Shown here: positions 18,705-27,357 of the stretch, piece after piece
Position numbering within the stretch: the first letter of the stretch is position 1
Layout of the letters: each line of letters begins with the position of its first letter
DNA from: Gammaproteobacteria bacterium RIFCSPHIGHO2_12_FULL_37_14
GTDB lineage: Bacteria; Pseudomonadota; Gammaproteobacteria; DSM-16500
Direction: 5' to 3'
Assembly: GCA_001801485.1 (NCBI GenBank)
Contig: MGXV01000071.1
Coordinates: forward strand, 1-53,439
Length of the DNA: 53,439 nucleotides
Program-made: the position numbers and the translations under genes
Notes under the pieces: model-generated
Seen by the model: only the letters and a program-made list of their open reading frames with translations
Told to the model about the DNA's origin: nothing
The model's database searches: none

Positions 18705-20168
18705 TTATTGTCCTTGAGCTAGAGTAAAGCCCAATTGACCGTCAAAAAGATATAAATTTTCTGTTTTAATTATCTCCAGTCCCAGTGCATTACATTGAGA
18801 AAGAAGTTGAATGATATCTTGCGGAGTAATCGATTTAAGATTGTTAAGATCAGCTGAAGATTGAAATCGACAAGCACAATGACGGAGATATGGCGCTTCT
18901 ATCATGCTATTTGGCCAGATTTTTAAGCCACGACTAGTAATCACAATCAATTGTAATGGACTCATTAGCGTTGATAATTTCTCAGCGAGATCTTTCGCCG
19001 GAATATCATTGTGATTGTCGATAAAAAGATCAACTCCTACTAGTTTCTTATCACTGCAAACATGGGGACGACTACCATAACATTCAATTCTGGTATAGGC
19101 TCCTTTTTTGTAGTCTGTTGGTTTAAAATGCACTGGCTGTTGGCCAAGTCGTTCTATTACTGCATTAGCAAAAGCTTGTGTTCCTACTTTTTGTTTACTG
19201 TAGGTGGAAGAATAAATATCTCCGGTATGAATGCCTTCTTCTAAAGTTTTTAACCAAGCATTTTCAATGAGTGAAGCGACTTCAGGTTGATTAATATGAA
19301 CCAGCATTTGAATGGCTGCATTCAATAAACCAGAAGGATTCGCTATGTTTTTGCCAGCAATATCGGGTGCTGAACCATGAATGGCTTCAAACATGGCCAT
19401 CTGATTGCCAATATTGGCAGAGCCGGCAAGGCCGACTGATCCGACTACTTGAGCAGCGACATCTGAAATAATGTCACCATATAAATTGAGAGTAACAATC
19501 ACATCAAATCTTTCTGGATGACTAGCGAGTAAAGCAGTGCCGATATCAATAATTAAATGTTCGTGTTCGATGGCAGGATATTCAGCAGCAATTTCATTAA
19601 AAATACGATGAAATAATCCATCCGTCATTTTCATAATATTATCTTTTGTAAAACAAGTTACTTTTTTACGATTAAATTTTTGTGCATACTCAAAAGCATA
19701 TTGAATAATTTGTTCACAACCAGGTTGCGTGATTAGTTTCAGACACTGATAGACACCCTCTGTTTGACGATATTCGATACCGGCATACATATCTTCTTCA
19801 TTTTCACGAATGATTACCAGATCAATATTGGGATGTTGAGTGGCCACAAATGGCGCGTAAGAAACACAAGGTCTCACATTAGCAAACAAGCTAAGTGTTT
19901 TACGCAAGGTGACATTCAAACTTTTGTATCCACCACCTTGGGGGGTGGTGATAGGTCCTTTTAATAATACTTTGGTACGTTTTAAAAGTTGCCAGGCCGA
20001 ATCAGGAATACCAGATGTATTGCCTTGAAGATAAATTTTTTCGCCGATTTCAATTACCTGAGGGTCAATTTGTGCTTGCGCGGCATCCAGAATATTGAGC
20101 GTTGCTTGCATAATTTCCGGACCAATACCATCACCGTATGCAATAGTAATCGGAGTTTTAATGCTCAT
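18705..20168 (-). CDS. icd: NADP-type isocitrate dehydrogenase with C-terminal extension
   Basis: 487 residues, longer than the E. coli enzyme and like the Thermus/Rickettsia form with an extra C-terminal domain. Motifs are YGDGIGPEI at the start, the substrate-binding SLNVTLRKTLSLFANVRPC, ENEEDMYAGIEYR, DIISDVAAQVVGSVGLAGSAN and HGSAPDIAGKNIANP. Residues from about 335 on (after VIERLG) form the extension, with IECYGSRP and HCACRF-type segments. It oxidises isocitrate to 2-oxoglutarate in the TCA cycle. Flanked by murF (27 nt upstream) and xseB (about 90 nt downstream), without functional link. Confidence 0.9.
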   Translation of the reverse strand: MSIKTPITIAYGDGIGPEIMQATLNILDAAQAQIDPQVIEIGEKIYLQGNTSGIPDSAWQLLKRTKVLLKGPITTPQGGGYKSLNVTLRKTLSLFANVRPCVSYAPFVATQHPNIDLVIIRENEEDMYAGIEYRQTEGVYQCLKLITQPGCEQIIQYAFEYAQKFNRKKVTCFTKDNIMKMTDGLFHRIFNEIAAEYPAIEHEHLIIDIGTALLASHPERFDVIVTLNLYGDIISDVAAQVVGSVGLAGSANIGNQMAMFEAIHGSAPDIAGKNIANPSGLLNAAIQMLVHINQPEVASLIENAWLKTLEEGIHTGDIYSSTYSKQKVGTQAFANAVIERLGQQPVHFKPTDYKKGAYTRIECYGSRPHVCSDKKLVGVDLFIDNHNDIPAKDLAEKLSTLMSPLQLIVITSRGLKIWPNSMIEAPYLRHCACRFQSSADLNNLKSITPQDIIQLLSQCNALGLEIIKTENLYLFDGQLGFTLAQGQ

Positions 20169-20194
20169 AATGTGCTCCTCTTTCTAATTATAAA

Positions 20195-21553
20195 TTATTG
20201 CACTAACTCAGTCACAATCTTCTCCATATGCATTGAACGCGAGCCCTTCACTAATATAGTTGTTTGATTAAATAAAAATGGTTTAAGTGCATCAATTAAT
20301 TTATCTTGCTCACTAAAATGGTAGGCACCTTCGCCAAATGCATTAGAGCAATGTGCGCTTAATTCACCATACGTAAATAAATAATTGATACCAGCTTCTC
20401 GAATTTTTTCACCCGCTGCAAAATGTAAGGGTTTAGCTTCCACTCCTAATTCCTTCATATCACCTAATACAAGAATTTTTTTGCCATGGAAAGTAGCTAG
20501 CGTTTCGACAGCGGCTTGTAAAGAAAATGGATTAGCATTATAAGTGTCGTCAATAATATTGACGCCATTAGAAAGTGTATGTAATTGTAAGCGGCCTGGC
20601 GTCGATTCTAAATTTTCTAATCCTTGCTTGATGAGACTAAGATCGATACCAATTGCTAAGGTAGCAGCCATGGCAGCCATGGCGTTTAGAATGTTGTGTT
20701 TACCGAGCAAAGGAAGCGTGAGTTCAATTTTTCCTTTAGGTGTGATGAAGGTGATCGCTGATGGTTGTGTAGTGTCATGCTCCACTCGTATGTCAGCGTC
20801 AGGATGGTAGCCAAATGTTAGATAAGAATGATTTTTAATTTGCTCCTGCCAAAAACTAAAAAAAATATCATCTCGATTTAAAATCGCCATGCCATTTGGC
20901 GCTAGTCCAAGAAAAATTTCTGCTTTTGCACGCGCGACGCCAGCAATGGTGCTGACTCCTTCCAGATGGCCAGCCGCTGCATTGGTAATAACAGCAACGC
21001 TTGGATGAGCTAGTTTCGTGAGATATTCAATTTCGCCAAAGTGATTCATGCCCATTTCAATCACCGCATAGCGATGTTCGGAATGGAGACGAGCAAGCGT
21101 TAGAGGTAATCCAAGATGATTATTCAATGTGCCATGTGTTGCCAATACTTGCGCAGTATTTCCTTGGCAGGCAGCTGTAAGAATAGCGGCTAACATATTT
21201 TTTAATGTGGTTTTACCATTACTCCCAGTGACTGCAATCATTGGAATTTGAAATGCTTTACGCCAATTAGCACTGAGTTGTCCCATCGCCAGAACCGTAT
21301 CTTTTACTTGGATTTGTGGGAGTGAAGAAGTCACGAGTTGGGAAACAAGAGCTGCCGCAGCTCCTTTTTGATAGGCTGATTCGATATAGGCGTGTCCATC
21401 AGCTTTAGTTCCTTCAATGGCAATGAAAAGATTACCAGGCTGAAGTGTGCGTGTATCAATACTAAAACCATTGAATTTTTTATCAGCGAGTGAAGCTGGG
21501 ATATTGATGCTAAGGCAGTTTGCAAGTTGAGCCAAATTCATTTCAATCATCAT
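20195..21553 (-). CDS. murF: UDP-MurNAc-tripeptide--D-Ala-D-Ala ligase
   Basis: 452 residues; adds D-Ala-D-Ala to the peptidoglycan precursor in the cytoplasm. N-terminal domain with FSIDTRTLQPGNLFIAIEG, ATP loop VTGSNGKTTLKNML, central AVIEMGMNHFGEIEYLT and NAAAGHLEGV, and the C-terminal DDTYNANPFSLQAAVE. Full length and unbroken. Other mur genes of the dcw cluster are not adjacent. The start may be ATG 21553 or the next codon. Confidence 0.95.
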   Translation of the reverse strand: MMIEMNLAQLANCLSINIPASLADKKFNGFSIDTRTLQPGNLFIAIEGTKADGHAYIESAYQKGAAAALVSQLVTSSLPQIQVKDTVLAMGQLSANWRKAFQIPMIAVTGSNGKTTLKNMLAAILTAACQGNTAQVLATHGTLNNHLGLPLTLARLHSEHRYAVIEMGMNHFGEIEYLTKLAHPSVAVITNAAAGHLEGVSTIAGVARAKAEIFLGLAPNGMAILNRDDIFFSFWQEQIKNHSYLTFGYHPDADIRVEHDTTQPSAITFITPKGKIELTLPLLGKHNILNAMAAMAATLAIGIDLSLIKQGLENLESTPGRLQLHTLSNGVNIIDDTYNANPFSLQAAVETLATFHGKKILVLGDMKELGVEAKPLHFAAGEKIREAGINYLFTYGELSAHCSNAFGEGAYHFSEQDKLIDALKPFLFNQTTILVKGSRSMHMEKIVTELVQ

Positions 21554-21679
21554 TCAATCCGCGCTAGAATTAATTAAAACATGTTGAGTATATCATTCTT
21601 AACGGAGAATTTCCTCAGGACAGATTGGACAATCCTGGGTAACTGTGCATCTCATCAATACTATGTTTGGGACTATGTT

Positions 21680-21751
21680 TGGGCGATAGTGGTTTCGAAC
21701 CACTGACCCCTACCGTGTGAAGGTAGTGCTCTCCCGCTGAGCTAATCGCCC
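21680..21751 (-). tRNA. tRNA-Val (anticodon CAC)
   Basis: On the minus strand the acceptor GGGCGAT pairs with ATCGCCC, the D arm holds AGCTCAGCGGGAGAGC, the anticodon arm is CTACC-TTCACAC-GGTAG, and the T arm is built around GGTTCGAAACC. The anticodon CAC reads GUG. No CCA is encoded after the discriminator A. Confidence 0.93.
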
Positions 21752-21781
21752 TTGTTACCTTGAGGATTCTAGGAAGGCGGC

Positions 21782-21810
21782 TTGGAAAGGTCAATAGGAA
21801 CGAGTACAAT
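21782..21810 (+). promoter_or_regulatory. Candidate sigma-70 promoter of the MNIO/PhoBR operon
   Basis: TTGGAA (21782-21787) and TACAAT (21805-21810) are 17 nt apart, placing transcription start about 40 nt before the first gene. It reads away from the tRNA-Val gene. No Pho box is visible here. Confidence 0.5.
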
Positions 21811-21858
21811 TTCACAGCTCAAAGTAAATAGACGAATATCACAATAGGAGTCAGTAAT

Positions 21859-21981
21859 ATGGCGAATCAAAATAATGAGATTATTATTGAAAATAAGCAC
21901 TTAGTTGAGATCGAAGTCAATGAAATTCCTGCTGCTATTTATAGCAACTGTTGTGGTTTGATGCATAGCGTAGGAGAATAG
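21859..21981 (+). CDS. Small peptide, putative RiPP precursor (MbnA-like position)
   Basis: A 40-codon frame with a good ribosome site (GGAG, eight bases before ATG). It begins MANQNNEIII, continues with an acidic middle (HLVEIEVNEIPAA) and ends in a short Cys-containing tail, NCCGLMHSVGE. It lies 12 nt before an MNIO (DUF692) enzyme gene and in the same operon. In methanobactin and other MNIO pathways the first gene often codes such a short leader-plus-core peptide whose Cys residues are oxidised. By that reading residues 1 to about 30 are leader and the core holds Cys32 and Cys33 (modified residues unknown). Sequence similarity to known precursors is not evident by eye; the role rests on size, Cys content and context. 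Confidence 0.65.
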   Translation: MANQNNEIIIENKHLVEIEVNEIPAAIYSNCCGLMHSVGE

Positions 21982-21993
21982 CGCGGAGTTTTC

Positions 21994-22782
21994 ATGTTAA
22001 TTGGGGTTAATTGGATATCACCGAATGCTTCACCAATCATTCGAGAATTGATTGATCAAGGTACCATTGATTTTTGTGAAGTGATGGTCGATAACTTTGC
22101 ACATCTTCCCGCGAAAGAAATTCGCTCTGCACTAACAGATATCCCTATTGGTTTGCATGTGGTGACTTCGCGTTTTCTAGAAAAATCTTTGCCTGAATTA
22201 GAAATCTTGGCAAAAAGCCTACGTTATTGGATACGTGAATTACAACCGCTCTATGTTTCCGATCATTTAGCACGTTACACCATCAATGCTCAATATCTAC
22301 CTTTTGTCATCGAGCTGGATTATAAAAAAGATTTTTCTTATGTGAAAGATCGCATTTTACAATGGCAGGATATGTTAGAGTCGAACATCCTATTTGAAAA
22401 TTATGCATCCATTACCTCATTTGGCAGAGATCAAGTAAATTTCTATCAAGCATTAGCTCAGGAAATTAATTTGCAAATGTTATTTGATTTTTCGAATGCT
22501 TACATAGCCGAGTACAATCAATTCTGCCCAATAAAAATGTGGAATGAATTGATTCATCATACTAACCATTTTCATGTGAGTGGCTTTAGCGTGGATAAAA
22601 CATCACAGCTTGCTATTGATACCCATGATACACCATTAGCACCAGAAGTATTAGAAAGTATGAGATCTTATTTGCAACATCATCATCAAGCAAGCACTTT
22701 AGTAGTGGAGTTTGATGTGAACGCGGATATTAATTACTGGAAGAATGAACTTGGAAAAGTAAAAAAGTGTATAAGCGCATGA
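21994..22782 (+). CDS. DUF692/MNIO iron enzyme, MbnB-like
   Basis: 262 residues, the usual MNIO length; a TIM-barrel enzyme with two or three iron ions that oxidises Cys residues of peptides. Candidate metal ligands run in family order: His55 (GLHVV), Asp90-His91 (VSDHLARY), Glu135 (ENYAS), Asp165 and Asn168 (FDFSNAY), His194 (FHVSGF), Asp209/His211 (DTHD) and Glu239 (VVEFD). The segments IDFCEVMVDNF, SRFLEK and LYVSDH resemble the methanobactin enzyme MbnB more than general DUF692 proteins, which forms oxazolone-thioamide groups. CGGAG lies upstream of ATG 21994; the stop overlaps the next start as ATGA. The product cannot be predicted from the sequence alone. Confidence 0.85.
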   Translation: MLIGVNWISPNASPIIRELIDQGTIDFCEVMVDNFAHLPAKEIRSALTDIPIGLHVVTSRFLEKSLPELEILAKSLRYWIRELQPLYVSDHLARYTINAQYLPFVIELDYKKDFSYVKDRILQWQDMLESNILFENYASITSFGRDQVNFYQALAQEINLQMLFDFSNAYIAEYNQFCPIKMWNELIHHTNHFHVSGFSVDKTSQLAIDTHDTPLAPEVLESMRSYLQHHHQASTLVVEFDVNADINYWKNELGKVKKCISA

Positions 22783-23294
22783 TGAATTTAAGTGAAGTAA
22801 ATAATTTGCAGCATCTGAGTAGAATAAGTTGGCAGCAGAAATTATTCAAATTGACGCCAAAATTAGTGGCAGTTGTTAAGGAAGATACTAACGTTATCCT
22901 GAAATTATTTTTACAGGCAATGGAAGAAAAAAAACGATTACTCAATTGGATGACGCATATTCATTTGTTACATTGGCTAAGCGAGCATAAAACGTGGCGA
23001 GCTAGTCTGAATCAAGATACTATCAAAGAATTAATGACGGCGACGGTTATACGATGGTCGTTAGTTGGATTGGAGCATATTGATACGAAAGGTATCGTAG
23101 TGTCATCACTTCATTTGCCTGACATTGCTGTGGGATTATGGAAAAGTAAAAAGATTGGTGAATTGAACAAGCTAGTCAGCATTCAGCTTCCTCAAGATTA
23201 CCAACCTCAGCAAGACAGCTATGCACTTGCTTATCAACACTATTGGCAAGGCTTAATATGGAATTCATTTGATGAATGCGACACGCACCTATGA
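22779..23294 (+). CDS. MNIO partner protein, MbnC-like position
   Basis: 171 residues from ATG 22779, whose ATGA overlaps the enzyme's stop; a GTG at 22767 is an alternative. In MNIO pathways the enzyme works with a small partner that binds the leader peptide (MbnC, TglI). Size, position directly after the MbnB-like gene and lack of any signal or membrane segment fit that role. Visible features are a helical, Leu/Trp-rich N-terminal half (LFLQAMEEKKRLLNWMTHIH) and a C-terminal part with several Trp/Tyr residues (AYQHYWQGLIW). I cannot confirm homology to MbnC by eye. It overlaps the response regulator gene by 4 nt. Confidence 0.65.
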   Translation: MMNLSEVNNLQHLSRISWQQKLFKLTPKLVAVVKEDTNVILKLFLQAMEEKKRLLNWMTHIHLLHWLSEHKTWRASLNQDTIKELMTATVIRWSLVGLEHIDTKGIVVSSLHLPDIAVGLWKSKKIGELNKLVSIQLPQDYQPQQDSYALAYQHYWQGLIWNSFDECDTHL

Positions 23295-23998
23295 AAAAAA
23301 TTACTCTACTGGTTATTGAAGATGAAGAAGCAATCCGCGATATGTTGCGTTTTTCTTTGCCGGCAACTGATTTTGTATTGCTTGATGCGGAGAGTACAAG
23401 TAAAGCAATGAACATTTTGGCATATCGTATTCCTGATTTAATTATTTTGGATTGGATGTTACCTGATAAAAGTGGTATCGATTTTATCAAAGTAATCAGA
23501 AAGCAAGATATTCTCAAAGATATGCCGATTATTATGCTCACAGCAAAAGCTGAAGAAGATAACAAAATTAAAGGTTTAACCGTTGGCGCAGATGATTATC
23601 TCACTAAACCATTTTCACCCAATGAACTTGTTGCTCGCATTAAAACAGTATTGCGTCGAGGTCTAATCAAATCGACATCTGGAGAAATTAAAATCGGTAA
23701 CATCATATTAAATGTCAACAAATGCCAAGTGTTTATTGACGAACAATTATTAAAGTTAACGCCGACTGAATATAAAATAATTCATTTTTTCATGTTGCAT
23801 CCTAATAAAAAATATTCTCGTGATCAGTTGATTACCCATATTTGGGGGCGTAATGCTTATATCGATGAACGAACCATCGATGTGCAAATGAAGCGTTTAC
23901 GGCAGAAATTAAAGCCTTTTGGCTATCATCATCATATTAAGACCATCAGAAATGTCGGGTACTTTTTTTCGGGAGAAAGTGATGAAAAAGCACAGTGA
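23291..23998 (+). CDS. phoB: PhoB-like response regulator
   Basis: 235 residues from ATG 23291, whose ATGA overlaps the upstream stop. Receiver domain: acidic pocket IEDEE (Glu10, Asp11), phosphorylation site Asp54 (LILDWML), Thr84 (MLTAKA) and Lys106 (YLTKPF). The C-terminal OmpR/PhoB winged helix has LTPTEYKIIHFFM and RDQLITHIWG, with the recognition helix near DVQMKRLRQKL. PhoB-type regulators bind Pho boxes; a perfect one lies about 780 nt downstream. Translational coupling to the RiPP-type genes is notable, since phoB is usually followed by pst or phoU genes. Confidence 0.85.
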   Translation: MKKITLLVIEDEEAIRDMLRFSLPATDFVLLDAESTSKAMNILAYRIPDLIILDWMLPDKSGIDFIKVIRKQDILKDMPIIMLTAKAEEDNKIKGLTVGADDYLTKPFSPNELVARIKTVLRRGLIKSTSGEIKIGNIILNVNKCQVFIDEQLLKLTPTEYKIIHFFMLHPNKKYSRDQLITHIWGRNAYIDERTIDVQMKRLRQKLKPFGYHHHIKTIRNVGYFFSGESDEKAQ

Positions 23999-24764
23999 TC
24001 CTCACTTGAAAAAATTACCTAAACTTGTCAAAAATTATATAGAACATTTAGAACAAGTAAGAAGTGATTTTGTGGCGAATGTTTCTCATGAATTACGCAC
24101 ACCCTTAACAGTGATCCAAGGTTATCTTGAAACATTAATTGAAAATAAACTGCCAGATAAAAAAACATTAAACAAAATTTTTATACAGATGTATCAACAC
24201 AGTTTTCGCATGGCAGATATTATTGAAGATTTATTATTGTTATCTCATTTAGAAAGTGAGGATCATCTATCTGATGAAAGAAAAGGGATTAAAGTGGCTG
24301 ATATTTTAAAGACTATCAAATTAGACGCAAAAAATTTGAGTGGAGAAAAGCAACATAAAATTAATTTAAAAGCTGATGCTAGAGTTTTACTGAATGGAGC
24401 TGAGAGCGAGTTAAGAAGCTTATTTTCTAATATTATCGTTAATGCCATCAAATATACCCCTAATAAGGGAAGCATTCATATTGAATGGTATGGCGATAGT
24501 CATGGGCAGGGCATATTTCGTGTTGCCGATACAGGCATAGGCATTGCCAAAGAACATCTTCCGCGAATTACTGAGCGATTTTATCGAGTGGATAGGGCGC
24601 GCTCACGTGAACGAGGGGGGACAGGATTAGGCTTGGCTATTGTGAAGCATGTTTTACTTCGGCATCATGGTCAGTTGGAAATTGAGAGTGTACCCGATAA
24701 GGGCAGTACCTTTACCTGCGTTTTCCCTAAAGAACGGATTATTTTACTACCTCCACAAGCCTAA
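23982..24764 (+). CDS. phoR: Soluble PhoR-like histidine kinase
   Basis: 260 residues from ATG 23982 (GGGAGA seven to eight bases upstream), overlapping phoB by 17 nt. HisKA motif SHELRTPLTVIQGYLE with phospho-acceptor His36, N box (FSNIIVNAIKYTPNKG), G1 (DTGIGIA), F box region (RFYRVDRARSRERGG) and G2 (GTGLGLAI). Unlike the usual PhoR of about 430 residues there is no transmembrane segment and no PAS domain: the H box begins 36 residues in. It must act in the cytoplasm and take its signal from another protein, or be constitutively active. Only 20 helical residues (LVKNYIEHLEQV) precede the H box. Confidence 0.85.
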   Translation: MKKHSDPHLKKLPKLVKNYIEHLEQVRSDFVANVSHELRTPLTVIQGYLETLIENKLPDKKTLNKIFIQMYQHSFRMADIIEDLLLLSHLESEDHLSDERKGIKVADILKTIKLDAKNLSGEKQHKINLKADARVLLNGAESELRSLFSNIIVNAIKYTPNKGSIHIEWYGDSHGQGIFRVADTGIGIAKEHLPRITERFYRVDRARSRERGGTGLGLAIVKHVLLRHHGQLEIESVPDKGSTFTCVFPKERIILLPPQA

Positions 24765-24774
24765 CAGGCAACGC

Positions 24775-24796
24775 TTGTCATCAAATTGTCATCAAA
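24775..24796 (+). promoter_or_regulatory. Tandem Pho box (PhoB binding site)
   Basis: Two perfect copies of TTGTCATCAAA stand in tandem with an 11-nt period, closely matching the enterobacterial Pho box (two CTGTCAT half-sites 11 nt apart). It lies between phoR and the membrane protein gene at 24844, about 48 nt before its start codon. Confidence 0.7.
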
Positions 24797-24843
24797 TTTG
24801 TGCATGATGGCGCTAATACTATTTTTAAAGCGCGGGTTAAATA

Positions 24844-25626
24844 ATGTTATTTAAAAGAATCGGTCATTATTTTAAACAGTTTAATACTTTTCAAAGAGCG
24901 CTTGTTACCGTGGGGTGTCTAATTGGTTTGCCTTTGGGTATTCTGTTAGTTTTACTCGGTGTTGCTGCTTTACCCTTTCCTGGAATGCCATTATGGTTAG
25001 TTATTGCTACCTTTGTACTCCTGGTGACTGGAAATTTTGCTTCGGTCGGTCACTATGTTGGGCAAGCGCTTGATACGATTGTCAGCATCAAAAAAAACGG
25101 GTTAAATAATGAAAAGATTGCCACGATATGTGGTTGCGTCATTGGGCTTGCATTATCAATTCTAACGATTCCATTCCATTGTATTGGCATACGATTTATT
25201 GTTGATAAAGCACGTATTCCTATCGGAGCGATACTCGCTTATTCTATTCCTCTCACCTTGGGACAATTTGGTTCGGCTTGTTCGTATATCGGCAGAGCAA
25301 TCGATAACCTTTTTAATAAAAAAACCATTTTTCATTTTTTCAAATCGGTACTTAATTTTTTTAAAAAAAAAGAACCACTTCCATTGCCTTCGCTATCAGA
25401 AAAGCAAGAAGTACCTCAGAGTTATCAAACTATGCATAGGCATTTAAAGCCTTTGAACCGATCATGTTCTTTGCCTGATTTAAGAAAAGTTCATCAAGGG
25501 GCTCAGGATGAAGAACCAATCTGCTACAATACTCGCTTTACTCGCTTTGCTGAAATCAGGGAATTGACAGCCAACAAACTATTTCTAAAGGTAAAAGAAG
25601 ATGATTCGTACAAGATTCGCCCCTAG
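24844..25626 (+). CDS. Hypothetical membrane protein, probable PhoB target
   Basis: 260 residues, not recognised. Hydrophobic segments are at about 20-45, 50-62, 95-115 and 125-145, many of them Gly/Leu-rich, followed by a basic, Pro/Ser-rich cytoplasmic tail of about 100 residues ([15 protein letters not shown] onward). The first half shows an internal repeat: [15 protein letters not shown] and [15 protein letters not shown] end two similar membrane units. The gene follows a Pho box and its end overlaps the start of gltX by 26 nt, so gltX may share its transcript. Confidence 0.6.
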   Translation: MLFKRIGHYFKQFNTFQRALVTVGCLIGLPLGILLVLLGVAALPFPGMPLWLVIATFVLLVTGNFASVGHYVGQALDTIVSIKKNGLNNEKIATICGCVIGLALSILTIPFHCIGIRFIVDKARIPIGAILAYSIPLTLGQFGSACSYIGRAIDNLFNKKTIFHFFKSVLNFFKKKEPLPLPSLSEKQEVPQSYQTMHRHLKPLNRSCSLPDLRKVHQGAQDEEPICYNTRFTRFAEIRELTANKLFLKVKEDDSYKIRP

Positions 25627-26974
25627 CCCCACAGGATATTTGCACATTGGTGGTGCACGCACAGCGCTTTATTGCTGGTTATATGCACGCAAAATGCATG
25701 GCTCATTTATTTTACGCATAGAGGATACTGATCTCGAACGTTCTACCCCCGAATCGGTACAAGCAATATTAGATGGTTTAGCCTGGCTGGGATTGGATTA
25801 TGATGAAGGTCCGTATTATCAAACCAAGCGTTTTGATCGTTATCGTGCTGTAGCAGATCTTTTATTGGAGCAAGGAAAAGCATATCGTTGTTATTGTTCT
25901 AAAGAGCGTTTGGAACAACTACGCGCAGCGCAAATGGCTAACAAAGAAAAGCCACGATATGATGCACATTGTCGCCATTTAACGACATCTCAAGAAGGTC
26001 CGTATGTGGTGCGTTTTAAAAATCCGACGGAAGGGGTGGTGGAATTTAATGATTTGATTCGTGGCAAATTAAGTTTTGCTAATCAAGAATTAGATGATTT
26101 AATCATCGCTCGCAGCGATGGTACGCCGACATATAATTTCACAGTGGTGGTGGATGACTGGGATATGAACATTACTCATGTTATTCGTGGGGATGATCAT
26201 ATCAACAATACGCCACGACAAATTAATATTTTACGAGCGTTAGATGCAACCTTGCCACTTTATGCGCATGTCCCGATGATTTTAGGGGGGGATGGTAAAC
26301 GTCTTTCCAAGCGTCATGGTGCAGTCAATTTATTGCAATATCGCGAAGAAGGTTTTTTACCAGCGGCATTAATTAATTATTTAGTACGTCTGGGTTGGTC
26401 TCATGGCAATCAAGAAATTTTTTCAATAGAGGAATTAATTAATTATTTTGATATTCATGAGGTAAATCGTGCGCCTGCTGCATTTAATCAGGAAAAACTA
26501 TTGTGGCTGAATCAACATTATATGAAAACCAGTGATCCTGCTATTGTCATGAAGGAACTGGTTTGGCAGTTCGAGAAATTGGGAATGAACTCAGCGAATG
26601 GACCAGCATTAAATGATCTGATTAAAGCGCAGTGCGAACGTACTAAAACATTACATGAAATGGCTGAACGTAGCCGTTATTTTTATGAAGATATTCAGCT
26701 AAGTGAAGAAATGAAAGCGCACTTTACTGCAGATTTAATCCCAGCGTTAACGATGGTGCGGGATCGTTTAGCGCAATTAACCTCTTGGACAAAAGAAGAT
26801 ATTCATAGGGTGATATTAAATACCGCTGAACAGTACGGTCTTAAAATAGGTAAATTGGCTCAACCTCTACGAATTGCCCTGACAGGAGGAACCATCTCTC
26901 CCTCTATCGATGACACAATCTTTTTGGTTGGCAGAGAACGGTCAATTGAACGGCTCGCTAGAGTAGTGACCTAG
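25601..26974 (+). CDS. gltX: Glutamyl-tRNA synthetase
   Basis: 457 residues, class I synthetase charging tRNA-Glu. Signatures: [20 protein letters not shown] (HIGH motif as HIGG), an IEDTDLERS segment, and the KMSKS equivalent as KRLSKRHG (near 230). The zinc-binding segment [11 protein letters not shown] with a later CRHL is kept. ATG 25601 lies within the end of the preceding membrane gene. The C-terminal anticodon-binding domain is full length. A tRNA-Glu gene sits about 200 nt downstream. Confidence 0.96.
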   Translation: MIRTRFAPSPTGYLHIGGARTALYCWLYARKMHGSFILRIEDTDLERSTPESVQAILDGLAWLGLDYDEGPYYQTKRFDRYRAVADLLLEQGKAYRCYCSKERLEQLRAAQMANKEKPRYDAHCRHLTTSQEGPYVVRFKNPTEGVVEFNDLIRGKLSFANQELDDLIIARSDGTPTYNFTVVVDDWDMNITHVIRGDDHINNTPRQINILRALDATLPLYAHVPMILGGDGKRLSKRHGAVNLLQYREEGFLPAALINYLVRLGWSHGNQEIFSIEELINYFDIHEVNRAPAAFNQEKLLWLNQHYMKTSDPAIVMKELVWQFEKLGMNSANGPALNDLIKAQCERTKTLHEMAERSRYFYEDIQLSEEMKAHFTADLIPALTMVRDRLAQLTSWTKEDIHRVILNTAEQYGLKIGKLAQPLRIALTGGTISPSIDDTIFLVGRERSIERLARVVT

Positions 26975-26985
26975 CTAAGTTGTTC

Positions 26986-27022
26986 GTTGTTTTTGCCAGT
27001 ATGACGGAAACGACAGCTTTTT
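26986..27022 (+). terminator. Possible terminator of gltX
   Basis: GTTGTTT (26986-26992) can pair with AAACGAC (27008-27014) with one G-U, around a 15-nt loop, followed by AGCTTTTT. The stem is short. Confidence 0.35.
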
Positions 27023-27078
27023 ATTGACAAACATTGATAGCCCTCATTAGAATCGCTGCTCTCTCAGAGATTTATTCA

Positions 27079-27151
<73 letters not shown>

Positions 27152-27173
27152 AAGTATACTCATCAATATTGTT

Positions 27174-27249
27174 GTCCCCATCGTCTAGAGGCCTAGGACA
27201 TTGCCCTTTCACGGCAGTAACAGGGGTTCGAATCCCCTTGGGGACGCCA
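27174..27249 (+). tRNA. tRNA-Glu (anticodon TTC)
   Basis: Acceptor GTCCCCA with TGGGGAC; anticodon loop CTTTCAC gives TTC; T arm around GGGGTTCGAATCCCC. Unlike the other three tRNAs in the window, CCA is encoded (27247-27249). It lies 22 nt after tRNA-Ala, probably on one transcript. Confidence 0.95.
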
Positions 27250-27357
27250 AATTCATCAATAAATTCATTGAATTAAATGGTTGTTATTGACCTCAAACCC
27301 ATCGATCTGTATAGTTATTGATCTATTTTAAAATAAAAACTTGGGGCGAGTCTAAGA

